A stretch of 64,000 bases of DNA. It comes from Escallonia rubra (Eukaryota > Streptophyta > Magnoliopsida > Escalloniales > Escalloniaceae). The DNA lies in contig JAVXUO010003116.1 in assembly GCA_033065855.1 (NCBI GenBank), positions 30,001-94,000 of the forward strand. Direction: 5' to 3'. The notes under the pieces were generated by a model. That model made no database searches. It worked only from the letters and a program-made list of their open reading frames with translations, and was not told the DNA's origin. Of this stretch, positions 24,319-35,288 are shown in pieces. The number at the start of each line of letters is the position of its first letter. The stretch's first letter is position 1. Made by a program: the position numbers and the translations under genes.

Positions 24319-25354
24319 TAGGGCTGTATACGAACCGAGTTCGAGCCGAACATGGGCTTGTTCGAGCTCGGTTCGTGTAAGACTTGGTATGTTCGAACTC
24401 GGCTCGAGTTCGTTAAGGGGCCAGAAAAAATTGTTCGAACTCGGCTCGAGTTCGTGTCCTTCAAACTCGGGCTCGGCTCGCTCAACTCGTTTAATTAAAC
24501 GAGCCGAACTCAAGCTTCAGAGCTCGACTTGGGTTCTTGCACGAAATCAGATAAAATGCCTAATTTTCTCAGATCTGTCAATCCCTCAATCCCTAATTTT
24601 CTTAGATCCCTCAATCCCTCAAGCAATTACTTCATTGCAAAGGATATACATACCTCAGAAGATGGAAGAAACTCCAAAAATCAGCAAAATCGCACCATTG
24701 ATGAAGCTATACAGCGCACGACGGCCATCGATGAAGCTCAACAGCTTGCGAATCTGAGCCATCTGCTTTCGCATACCCCCAATATCATCATACCTGATTT
24801 GGTTTGTGGGCTTGTGGCCTGTTTTGAGAAGGCGCATTACGGCCGGTTGTGTTACCAAAAAGAGAGGACTTGGCTTTGTAACGAGATATAAGGTGGTCTG
24901 GCGGCGGTGTGGCCAGTGGGCGGCGATGTGGCCGGTGGTGTGGCTAGTGGTGTGGGAGCGGTGTGGCTGGTGGTGTGGGTGGCGGTGTGGCCGGTGGTGT
25001 GGGCGAAGGAGGGTCTGAGAGAAGGGAAAGAAATTAAAGAGAGAGAGAGAGAGAGAGAGAGAGGGGATAAGAAGATTTAGATATTTTAGGTTATATATTA
25101 TATATTTAATGGGTAAATGAACCGATGCTCGTTTATAAGACTCGGCTCGTGTTCGGCTCGTTAAGTAAACGAGCTCTCTCGTTCACGAACATTAATAAAC
25201 AAACACTATCATGTTCAATCTCGGCTCGTTTAATAAACGAACTCTAAAATTGTGTTCGTGTTCGGTTCACTTATTATATGAACGAACCTGAACGAGTTCC
25301 AAAGGGAACGAACAGCGAGCTGTTCGTGAACAACTCTGTTCATTTACAGCCCTA
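24319..25354. mobile_element. hAT-type non-autonomous element, 8-bp TSD
   Basis: The left end TAGGGCTGTATACGAACCGA pairs with the right end (reverse complement TAGGGCTGTAAATGAACAGA). Both arms are packed with 'ggctcg', 'gttcgag' and 'cgagc' motifs in opposite orientation. Perfect 8-bp duplications GTTGTAAT lie at 24311-24318 and 25355-25362, as expected for hAT. The 1036-bp body holds a (GA)n run (25038-25063) and a G/T-rich repetitive stretch (24895-25015). The open frames at 24308-24891 have no transposase signature. Confidence 0.9.
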
Positions 25355-25362
25355 GTTGTAAT

Positions 25363-26191
25363 AGTAGAACGTAGTGATGACCGGTGATTCTTGTAGTGAC
25401 GATGATTGTATTGAGTCAACTCACTATATAATGGAACGTCCGGGTCATGAGTTCTCTCATTCCTTTGTTGAAATTTATGAAATACAGTATACTGATGAAT
25501 ATAAAAATGTACAAAGTACAAATGAGATATTATAACAGAAGAACAATTGTGATTAAAAATCTATTGAGATTTTGACAGACAAAGTCCATGGAGGTGACTC
25601 ATATTACCTGCTAACCTGAAGGGGTATAGAGAAATTTTTCCAAAAAATAATTAACGATACCATTCATCAAATATATGAAATTGTCCAAACAACTTCAGAC
25701 CGCCGGAAAAATCTATGCAAATTTCACATTATCTGGGGAAAAAAGACACAACTCAGACAGAAAATAAAACAAACTAAAATCGGACTTAAAAATTGCCATG
25801 CCCACATAACAATAGACAACAAATACATTCCACGTGATGCGAACAAATGAAATCTAAGAACTGATGTTCCAGGATGGGTCAAGCAAGTACCACCTGGTCA
25901 AGATTTCTACTGTAGAAGATGAATAGCCGCCTGCTGCAAAATTCCACAACATGATGCTCTTCCTTTCTTTAGATGCACAAAAGAGAAAAGAAATGTTTAC
26001 CGCCCGAGGGAAAAAAAAACAATCCCCATGTACTGTGGCGTATGGGTGTCCACTTTGTGAACCAGTACTATTTTTGGTCCGCAAGAACTTATTTGATTTC
26101 CTGAAAAAAAGTGTGTTTCTATAAGTTGTCCCATAAGAAAATTGGTATTCCACAAACTGAAATTCATCTTCGAGGCCACGATCTGTACATC
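25363..26191. other. 3' flank of the DUF506 gene
   Basis: AT-rich, no gene. Minus-strand frames 25854-26195 and 25997-26179 begin at or beyond the DUF506 stop codon and are most likely 3' untranslated sequence. Confidence 0.5.
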
Positions 26192-28751
26192 TCAATGAGT
26201 CCTCAATGAAGAATGACTCCGCTTTGCAACCTTCGGCTTCCTGTTTTTGTCACTCTTTCTGTGCTTCAGTAATCGCTCTACTTCAACGTCGGATTGGAGC
26301 AAAGACTGCAGCCTCTTTAATTGTCCACTGCATTGCTTGTGGTCGGAAGGAACATTAATGATCTGTTCATCCAGGTTAAACTGTCTCTGATGTGGAGACT
26401 CCCACTTTGCTTGCAAATAAGCAAGAGATCTCCAGGGAGGAAGAGGCATTGAGTTCTGCTTAAGAGAGGATCTAGCAGCTTCTACCATAACCTGAAGGTA
26501 CTGCTTCAACTTTGTCAAAGACCCCACGTAAACAGTTGGCAGGGAATTCAATACTATATCATAGGATTCAACAGCTCGCGCTATTTCAAAGTGACTTCGA
26601 AAGTCGATATCAATGATCAGACGCTCAGAACTTCCACTATCATCGTAATTCATGATGTCAATATACTCGTGATCCCCTGCATTTACAACCAAATTAGAAA
26701 GAACTTTCTTGCGATCCAAAAACTGTCAACTACTTGCACCGAAACACAACTTCTTGCGGGTTGAAAAGTCAACGCCCTTACCTCCAGGAACTCTACCACT
26801 ACCCTGCCACTTGGATGCGCACACAGCAGCATCATAACCAGAATGCCTCAGAAGCTTTGCCAGAGAAAACCGGATGCAACTAGCATTACATGGACCAGAT
26901 TTTACAAGCTCAAGGTCTATCTCGTTGATTGATAGCATGAGGGAGTTGACTACTGACAGCAAGTCCCGCTCGTACCGAAGCATTGACAGCTTGTAATACT
27001 GGATAATTGACAAACTACAGGTCAAACTCAAGCACCCTTTTTATGCGATTGTTAAAAGTTTGTCCCCCAAATTAAAAAAGGAAGGGAAAAGTCACCGAAA
27101 CATTCCAAAAGATGAAGAATTTTAACAGTTTACAAGATGTTCAACAATACATTAGGACCGTCAAATATCATCTTCTCCCCCAACTATCATGTTTCCTAGG
27201 TCTAAATTATCCCAGTTTTCAGGCATGTTAAAATTGTTCTTTTGGATGACTTAAGCTAACCACATGCTGCAACTTTAATTTCTTACCAAGTGAAAATAGG
27301 CACAAATAGGATTATCTCATTTCACTACAAAGGGAAAAAATTTCTGGAAACTAAATCAAACTTCCATTCCTGCTTACGGCAACTTTTTTTACAAGATATC
27401 TTTTTACAAAAATCAATTGGAAGTATAAATCCAGAGTGTCCAGTATGTTCTTTCTTTCATAAGCGACATGTTATAAAGAAAGGGGATGAACATTGCTCAG
27501 ACCAAAAACTCCAGAAGTTTGCATAGGAAAAGACTACAAGTTACGCCAAATAACCATATGAAGCACTATATCCACTCCTTACTTTCTCAGCACGATTGGA
27601 TCACAGCACCGAACAATGTCTTCACTATCAGTACATACACTTGAAGAATAAAATAATCCCTGGTGCAGATGGTCTTCATAAAGGAGCCGAATGGATCTCT
27701 AGCCATATAATCTACTCTTGCCTTATTCAGGATTCATTAGGTTCGTTACCAAACATGGCTGAGGGAAAGGACATGTCAAAAGGGGTACACCTACCTCTGA
27801 AAGTGACTCCATTTCACCGTAATGGACGTCAAAAGGAACAGGCATAAAGTTAAGGGTGAAATCATCCAGTCCATAAAACCTTTTAATCAGAGCATATTCT
27901 AGGCAACGGCTATCCTTAAACTACATACTTTGAATACTCGCTTTGATGGCGTCCACACGGCACTGTTAGTAAGTTTACTTAACAAAAACAAAAAAGACAG
28001 CAGATTTTCCTTTTTTCTGTGTTGTTTCTTTTTTCTTTAATGTCATGAATGCATTTCATCATGTAGCAGGTTGTAATTCCAAATTCAGAACCATTATACA
28101 ATTCTTGTCTAAAATGAAGAAACTGCAGTAACCCTGAAAAACTTTTTTTGAGAATGTCGCGACTCATTGGTTTCCCTCTTCTTCAAAGTGGGGGAACTCT
28201 GTGCACATCAACACACCCTCCCCAGACCCAGCAATCAGGGAAGCCTGGTGCACTACACCGCCTTTTCTAATTCTATTCTAACTTAGAAAACCATAGAACA
28301 AGCCTCTTTTTTTCTTTTTTCCCCCCCTTTTCTGGTTATCTTTACTTACCATAAAAAGTTGATGAGAATATGCCCTGTTCTTCCCTTTTTCAATACTCTT
28401 TACTTACCATAAAAATTCTACACAAGGACAACATAAAACCAAAATACAGAAAACTTTTAAAAAAGTTAGAAGCAAGTAAAAGGAATTTTAAGGTAAACTA
28501 ACCGAAATCTTGTCGGCAAGCTGTCCGAGATCACACAACAACCCGGAATCGCTGTCGCTGCTCCACCGCGACTCCGCCCCGCCACCACCACTGCCGCCGC
28601 CATTCTCCAAGAAGTCACTCACCATCACCGCCAGGTCATGCTCGCTCTCATGGCTGAACCCGCCGCCGATCTGACTCAGCGAGTCACTCACACCACCACC
28701 ACCCATCCTCAGCCACATGTCCCCCGTGGCCGCAACCACCCTACAATCCAT
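26192..28751 (-). CDS. DUF506 family protein (PDDEXK-like nuclease fold)
   Basis: Three exons join in frame: 28751-28503, 26998-26782 and 26676-26192, giving 316 aa with GT-AG introns. The first 83 residues hold Gly/Ser-rich low-complexity tracts and a short acidic helix. The family core starts with YYKLSMLRYERDLL and runs through ASCIRFSLAKLLRHSGYDAA, VPGGDHEYIDI (restored across the second splice), LIIDIDFRSHFEIAR, LPTVYVGSLTKLKQ and PWRSLAYLQAKW. All are typical DUF506 blocks in the usual order. The C-terminus is Lys/Arg-rich (KHRKSDKNRKPK) and could be a nuclear signal. The family is plant-specific with a predicted PD-(D/E)XK fold. Some Arabidopsis members repress root-hair growth, but the role of this one cannot be inferred from sequence. 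The start is the Met at 28751, preceded by an AT-rich leader and pyrimidine-rich sequence to about 29190. Confidence 0.92.
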
Positions 28752-29186
28752 CCCCCCACCGCCACCTATATCAAATCGTCGCTAGAGTGTCAAAGTCGCT
28801 AAGCCTTCCATATCTCTCAAATTTAATCAATAAAAAAAATTCATACTAACCCTAGAACAACAGCATTTGAGAAACCCAATCCGAATTGCGTCATTCAAAG
28901 AAATCCCAGCAGAATTCAAACATGGAATTTCAACAATTGCCAATCCATTTTCATAGCTGGTAATCACTCATATTAAAAAATAAATCAAATCATCAAGCTA
29001 GTAATTCCCAAGGAACTTTACGAAAAAGGAGCTGCACTGACGAAAGAATTGAACCGAAACAAAATATTGGTTTTTGATTATTGAAGCTGAATTTGATATA
29101 TAATTTTGTTTTTGTCTTTTTGGATGAATTTGCTGCGAAAGAAGAAAACAGAGGAGGAAGACGAAACGAACAAGGAGAGGGAGAGT

Positions 29187-29196
29187 CATAATATAA
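29187..29196 (-). promoter_or_regulatory. Possible TATA element for the DUF506 gene
   Basis: The minus strand reads CTTATATTATG here and is followed immediately by a C/T-rich stretch like a plant transcription start and leader. It lies 430-440 bp upstream of the start codon, so a long leader or leader intron would be needed. Confidence 0.3.
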
Positions 29197-29219
29197 GGAA
29201 GGGACGAGGAGGGAAATGA

Positions 29220-30430
29220 CGAAAATGGGCCTGGGGGGGGATTACGTAGTGGCCAAGTAAAGATGTTGCGGTTAACGAAATATTCGAGCTGAAGCGGATA
29301 AGGTGAAAGTGAACCAAGACGGAATATAGGGGGATATTCCTTAATTGCTTTGATTATTGCTTAGAAACTCCTCTTAAAGGCAAATTAGAAGGTGACTGAT
29401 TAGTTGGGCTTGTTACCAAATAATTAGTGAAACCTAACTCTCTACATCTCAATTCATGAATAACAAATTCTTAGAATATATGAGATGTGCGGGGTGTGTA
29501 CTTCTACCACTTTGGGTCACTTTTAGTCTCAAAGTAAGTGATGAGTTCATGTACTTCTCTTGTTTAGCTATTGTACTACTTTCTTTAGCTAGTGTACTAG
29601 TACTACTTTGTTTGGCAAAATAGTTAATATTTCCTTGCATTCAATTATTTGAGCTCCACATTTGTTACTAAAGTACTTTTTGTGGTGCCGCTTTATCGTA
29701 TTATTAGCGAAACTTGTGAAGACACTTATTGAGCTCAAATGATGTAAGTATAGCTTAAATATCACTTCTTTTAACGATTAAATGTGACTTAATATTGTTG
29801 AAAAAGCATGAGGGCTATGATTGTAATGTGGAGCATATATATAAGCGTCTTAAAGTTGAATTAAATCTTTATTATTAACCAAATAGGGAGCATGAGTTAC
29901 TCGAATCCGAGTGAGTTACTCGAATCCAATGCTGATAAAAGTGCACCAGGCTTTACATTCGGTGAATCATACCCGAATACGAATGAAATTTGAATATCGG
30001 CGATAGCATATTTTTTTAGCTCCGTATACATTCGAAAGTGTTATCGAAAGATGACCGGTAACTATAAATGTTCCAAAAGCGAATTTTTGAAAGCACCATA
30101 AAAGGCCGGAAAATGCTGCTAGCTAGAACAGGAAGAAAAAAAAATTGAGCCCTAAGACCTAAAAGCATGTATCGCTCCAATCTCTCATCTCTCGTTTATA
30201 TCCTTGGAACCCCTCGTCTCGCCCTCCTTCTCTCACGTCAAAATAGTGTGGTGGTCGAAGATTGCTTTAAGAACTCTCTCAATTGCTTATCGCCAGCATA
30301 TATTCATAGGCATACGGGGACCGATGGGGGATTAAAAAATTCGCCACACCATAAGGTGGACAACCCTTTCGCTTTTTCTGCTAGCTTAAGGTTGACAAGG
30401 TTAGCCAATATACTCCGTTTTGTTTTAATA
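29220..30430. other. Intergenic, no gene seen
   Basis: AT-rich. A 14-bp near-duplication 'gagttactcgaatcc' occurs twice around 29892-29922. The frame 30167-30454 has no recognisable domain. Confidence 0.45.
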
Positions 30431-30432
30431 AA

Positions 30433-31072
30433 ACTCTTGGTCTGTTTGACATAGCTTTTTTTTTTTTGTTTTCAGTTTTTAAAGAGCAGTTTAATTTTTT
30501 TTTATAACAAAAACAAGTGGGTATTTGATAACCCTTTTTTTTTTTTAGTTTTTTTAGTTTTTGGTGTTTGGTAACCCTTTTTATTTTGACTTTTTTTTTT
30601 GTGGTGGTTTGCGGTGGTGGTTGTGGGCGTAGCGATGATCGACGGTGGTGGTGGCCGGCGGTGGTCGACAGGCAGGCAGCCGGCGGTTGTCGCGGTAGTC
30701 GCCGGCAGTGGCTGCCGGAAGCCGGAGGAGGCTGCCGCCTGGTGGTGGTTGCCGGCGGCCGGAGTTGGCTGTCGGGCGACGGTGGCTACCGGAGGTGACT
30801 GCCGGCGGTGGTGGTCGAAGGTGGCCACCACCGCCCGGTGGTGGCTGCCGGCGGCCGGAGGTGGCTGCCGGGCGGCGGTGGGTGAGTTGTGGTGGAGGTC
30901 TCAAAAAAAAAATTAAGTGAAAACAAAAAGAGTTTTTTCCTCTTTTTTTTACTCTACAATTTAAAAAGCCACTTTTAAAATTGAAAAAAAAGTGTTACCA
31001 AACACTTCTAATTTTTCCAATTTTTTAAACTGAAAAAAAAAGAGCAAAAAAAAACCGTATCAAACGGCCCCT
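30433..31072. mobile_element. Inverted-repeat element (hAT-like) with GC-rich core
   Basis: The outer arms are T-rich on the left ('ggtctgtttgaca' then poly-T and 'tttggtaaccc') and A-rich on the right ('ttaccaaacac', 'tatcaaacggcccc'), so they pair as inverted repeats. The core (30600-30900) is GC-rich, built from variants of 'ggtggctgccggcggccgga'. 'gttttaat' occurs near both ends but not cleanly adjacent, so the target duplication is unresolved and the ends are approximate. Open frames in the core on both strands are a composition effect. Confidence 0.55.
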
Positions 31073-31735
31073 ATGTTTTAATTTTTCCAGACCTATGGTG
31101 GGTAATTGCCAACTTAATTAGTCGTAAGCATGGCGTATGGAGTTGCCATTGGCAAGTAGTGATGGGCAAAACCATATATAAATTGTACAGTCAGAACATT
31201 GTAGTAGCATTCTGGTTTACCAAAGTATTAGCCGAAGCAGAGGATGATAAACGTATTAATACTGATTTAGAGTCCAAGACTATTATAATTAACAGTAAAC
31301 GCATGGGGAAATAAAGTAATTCACTTAATTTTTAGATCGGGGTTTGGTCACACGGTTCCCACTTGCCACCTTATATATCCGTTATGTCAATAATAGCAAT
31401 GGCCTACAATGCCTCATATAACGAAAATTACTCGTCACTAATTATTGGTGTATCCCGTTTTACTATATTTTTAGCAATAGATTTTGCAGCTCTTTTTAAC
31501 GTCACTAATTAAAGGTCAATTAAGCACATTAAGCAACCATCATCTTTGTTATACAGGAGCTGTACGCTCTTCGTACCATCCGAATAGTAGTAAAAAAAAT
31601 GTTCTTACGTCGTTAACAAGAAAGAAATATATAGGGATCAAATAAACAAATAACAGGGGCAAGATAGTACTTGCAGGATAATCACATTAAGCAGAACTTT
31701 ATTTAGTGACTGGGGACCAAAGCATTGAATTCAGG
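31073..31735. other. Intergenic, no gene seen
   Basis: AT-rich, no delimited feature. Confidence 0.5.
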
Positions 31736-32018
31736 TCACGGCCAAATTGGGAGATGAACGTGATCGATACGGCGGTTTTCACCCATAAAATTGACCACTG
31801 AATTGGTGGCTTTAGACTCGGAGGCCAACTTTTTCTTAGTTGCTAGCTGTTCAACCGTCCGCAGGAGCAGCCCCGTGACAGCCATGGAGGGCATCATAAT
31901 GTTGCCATATGTTACCTTCTTAGGCGGTTCCTCATGAAACCAAATGGTGACCAGGCAGGCACAATTCGTCCCGATCATTTGAATAGTTGGACGAGGGAGG
32001 CTGATGCGATAGGATGAA
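31736..32018 (-). pseudogene. Possible last exon or gene fragment, unidentified
   Basis: A minus-strand frame runs from a potential acceptor (TTCTTAG at about 32018) to a TGA at 31736. It is GC-richer than its surroundings. The encoded segment includes RISLPRPTIQ, IWFHEEPPKKVTYGN, MAVTGLLLRTVEQLATKKKL and a stretch ending HVHLPIWP. I do not recognise the family. No upstream exons were found on this strand within 1.5 kb, so a decayed fragment is as likely as a working exon. Confidence 0.3.
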
Positions 32019-34128
32019 AGTCTAAGAATTTTTTTTAGGAGATTATAGATTCAACGGTTTTAAATGATCGCATCATTGTTGCGAAACCTCCGAGTATATT
32101 CAACTTACAAAGGGTTTAATGTATGTAACATAAAAGTTTTGTATATCAAACAATTTTTTTGTAAAAATGCTCGTCGAAAATCATGCAATACACTTAAATT
32201 CAAGGATGAGTTCACCGATTTTAGTGTATTCACCGGTACCTGTTACACTTAACACTCACTTTGATGTCCAAAAAGTTCTTCTAAAGTTTTTTCTTATCAT
32301 TTATCGATAAAAACATTTATGCAAGGACCTCATTGCTAGGAAAGCTCATACTTATATATTGATGGAATCCAAGCTGAACCAAAAACTATAATTGTCAAGC
32401 TTTAGGCTCATTATTTGTACATAAGTTATTCCTACTTTCTAAACACCATCAAATTGTATATTTCAACACTGTCAGGTAAGTAAGGATATTATAATGAAGT
32501 TTAAAGTTCAAGGACAAGCAAAGTTTCATAATTAATGATTGACTAACGAGTCTCTTTTAGGAGGTGACAGTTACCTGTAGTTAAAAAGTAGGCACCACTT
32601 TGCCCAAATTTGAAGTTTTGTAGCAAAAGATTCGCCGTGGGTATAGCTTCAAGCAACAATTAGTATGAGACATGTGACTAAGTCATTCATCTTTGATGTC
32701 CAATTTCATGAATGACATGCGTTCATCGCGTTATATGAAGGGGTTTAGCTGATGATATGTCAAACTACTTTCCGGTAATCTCCTTAATAAAATTATCTTT
32801 CCATATGTTTGTCGCAAAAAAATTGAATTGAAGCAATGTTGAAAACCAACGAATATTATCGTTCTACACATCGAGTATGATTGGAACATCGCGAAACATG
32901 TTTTATCTAACGTAAATTAGTACTTTCAGTGTAGCTTGCCTGCAAATACTCTTATTACCAACACAATCACACATACATGTCTTACTCAATGTGCGTAGTT
33001 GACGTCCATTGATGATCTATCGTGTTACTCGATCAAAATCTTGTTCTGGCAGAGGTCTCTCTAGCTCTTCGACGTGCATATTGACTCCTAGCTACTCCTA
33101 TTTTAATTGTTGTTAGCAATTGAGGACAAGCTTCTTTCTGCTTTGCTACGACGATGGCATCTAACCTTTCTACTCCTAGGAAACGTCCGCAAAACTTGGA
33201 TAGAATTTAAAAATACAAATCAAATATATCTCATGAAGATACTTGCAGAATTTCCTCCACTTCACCAATTGATTCATACACACCCGCCATGAAAAACTTA
33301 AAGCAGTTGAGTGAGTCTTTGAACACCATTCATCGAAGAAAATAAAGGTCATTGAACACCGATGAGCCCTTATAAAAAGCAAGCTGATAGCGCTTTGGTA
33401 AAGTCTTTTACCAGAGGCCGACATAGTTCCCTCTTATCATAATTCGATCTTCATTAGGATATGCATTTTTCTACTATTTCTCTTGTTTGAGCGTTCTTTA
33501 TTTACATGTGACTTTATGCAGAATGGAAACACAAACAACATGACACGCCTACCTTAGAAAGCGGGAATCTAGCACTGAAACTATGTTCTTAATTAAGGTT
33601 GTCAAGCTAATTCTCTATTAATCAACTCGTGAGACAATATTTTATTGCTCCGGACAAGCATTCATTTGAGAAAAACAAACGAACAAATAGTTGGCTAACC
33701 ACCAAATTTGCTTCAATTATCAACTTCATGAATCACGACCTTGAAAATAATGCTTGAGAAAAGGCTATGAATTGCTGGAAATGCTGCCACCAACTTTGGC
33801 AAGTATTAAGACCCGGAGTTGGCTAACACAAGGCAAATTAGGAACCAGATAATTGCTGAGAAAATGAGGTAATTAACTTATAAATCGCGTCCAGAAAAAG
33901 GCCCAACAATGAGAGTATCCAATCTTGATATACTGGGAACATATATATAACACGTTCGAGTCTCTTGTAGTTAATAATTTTGAAGAATTGAAAAGTTACT
34001 AGCTATTCGAAGTACTAATTAATCAAGGTACTCATCAACTCTTGTTTGTCAAAAAAGTTCGATCCACAAACAACGTTGTCTCAATTCTAGTGTCAAAAAG
34101 TACAAATTATATCAAATGTATGATATAA
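32019..34128. other. Intergenic, no gene seen
   Basis: AT-rich. The short frames at 32064-32252, 33107-33292 and 33176-33424 show no family signal. Confidence 0.45.
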
Positions 34129-34137
34129 AAAAGTTTA

Positions 34138-35279
34138 GGGCTAATTACACCTATGTCCCTGAGGTTTGGGGGTAATTACAGTCAAGGACACAGTTTCAAA
34201 ATGTAACATTCCGTGACCAAAAGTGTTTCAAATGTATCACCCGTGTCCATCCGTCAGGGTTCCGTCCAAAAATTATACTTTTTTAATGATGTCAGCAATA
34301 CGTATTTTGAAAATGACGATACTACCCCTTTATATACAGAATATTTTAAATATTTTAAATTAAGATTTTAAGCCTTAATTTAAACATTAGGGTTTCAAAA
34401 CCCTAATTTACAAATTAGGGTTTCAATCTTTAATTTCTCAATCTGCCAATTAGGGTTTCAAAACCCTAATTTACAAACTAGGGCTTTAAAAACCTAATTT
34501 GCAAATTAGGGTTTCAATCTGCCATTTCTCAAAGGTCTCAATCTGCCAATTAAGGTTTCAAACCCTTAATTTGCAAATTAGGGCTTCAAAACCCTAATTT
34601 GCAAATTAGGGCTTCAAAATCGGCGGCGTGGTGCGATGGATCTACCGGCGGCGTGGGGCGATGGAGCTGCTGGCATGGAATGAAGGAGTGGGTTGTTGTG
34701 GGGGAGGAGAGAAGAGATGAAGGGGAAGAGTGACGTCGCCGGCGATAGGTTTCGACGCCGGTAGGAGATTACACGCGGTGGCTTGGGGTGGGCGGTGACG
34801 AGAAAGGAGAGGTAGACGGGGTGGGCGGTGACGGAGTGACGAGGAAGGAGGAGGCATGCGGGGTGCGGCGCCGGGGAAGGGGAGCAGGCGGGGTGCGGCG
34901 TCGGGGAAGGGGAGCAGGCGGGGTGCGGCGCCGGGGAAGGGGAGCAGGCAGGGTGCGGCGCCGGGGAAGGGGAGCAGGCGGGGTGGGTGGGTGACGGGGA
35001 AGGGAAGTAGGCGGGGTGGGTGGGTGACGGGGAAGGGCGAAGGGGATGCAGATGGGGTGGGGAGGGGGGGGGGGGTAGGGAATGAAAATTAGGGTTTCAT
35101 GTGGTCCCATGGGCAAATCAGGGTTTCAACTTTTATTTAGGGGCAACTTGGTCTTTTTGTCAGAACCGTTAAGTATTTTTGTATTCCGTTTGTCAATGGA
35201 CACAAGTGTTACAATTTGAAACTTTGTGTCCTCGTGTGTAATTACCCTCAAACCTCAGGGACACAGGTGTAATTAGCCC
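34138..35279. mobile_element. Mutator-like (MULE) element, 9-bp TSD, GC-rich core
   Basis: The left end GGGCTAATTACACCTATGTC and the right end (reverse complement GGGCTAATTACACCTGTGTC) form inverted repeats of about 80 bp, including the 'ccctgaggttt' block. Perfect 9-bp duplications AAAAGTTTA lie at 34129-34137 and 35280-35288. The 1142-bp body has no transposase. It contains a palindromic 'aaaccctaatttgcaaattaggg' region (34380-34620) and a GC-rich minisatellite (34859-35043). It belongs to the same family as the element in TPI intron 6. Confidence 0.92.
34859..35043 (+). repeat. 30-bp minisatellite inside the MULE
   Basis: Four 30-bp units at 34859-34888, 34889-34918, 34919-34948 and 34949-34978 begin cggggtgcggcg(c/t)cgggg, followed by two 32-33-bp variant units with 'gggtgggtgacgggg'. 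Because 30 is a multiple of three, all frames stay open. This explains the Pro/Arg-rich minus-strand frame 34769-35116. Confidence 0.93.
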
Positions 35280-35288
35280 AAAAGTTTA

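Noticed and set aside
25854-26195. 113-aa minus-strand frame after the DUF506 gene
   Set aside because: It starts at the DUF506 stop in another frame and has no domain. Best explained as 3' untranslated sequence.
30502-30920. Five overlapping open frames on both strands
   Set aside because: GC-rich repeated core of an inverted-repeat element. All frames open equally, so none is supported.
34769-35116. Proline/arginine-repeat protein on the minus strand
   Set aside because: Explained by a 30-bp minisatellite inside a MULE; the repeat length keeps frames open.
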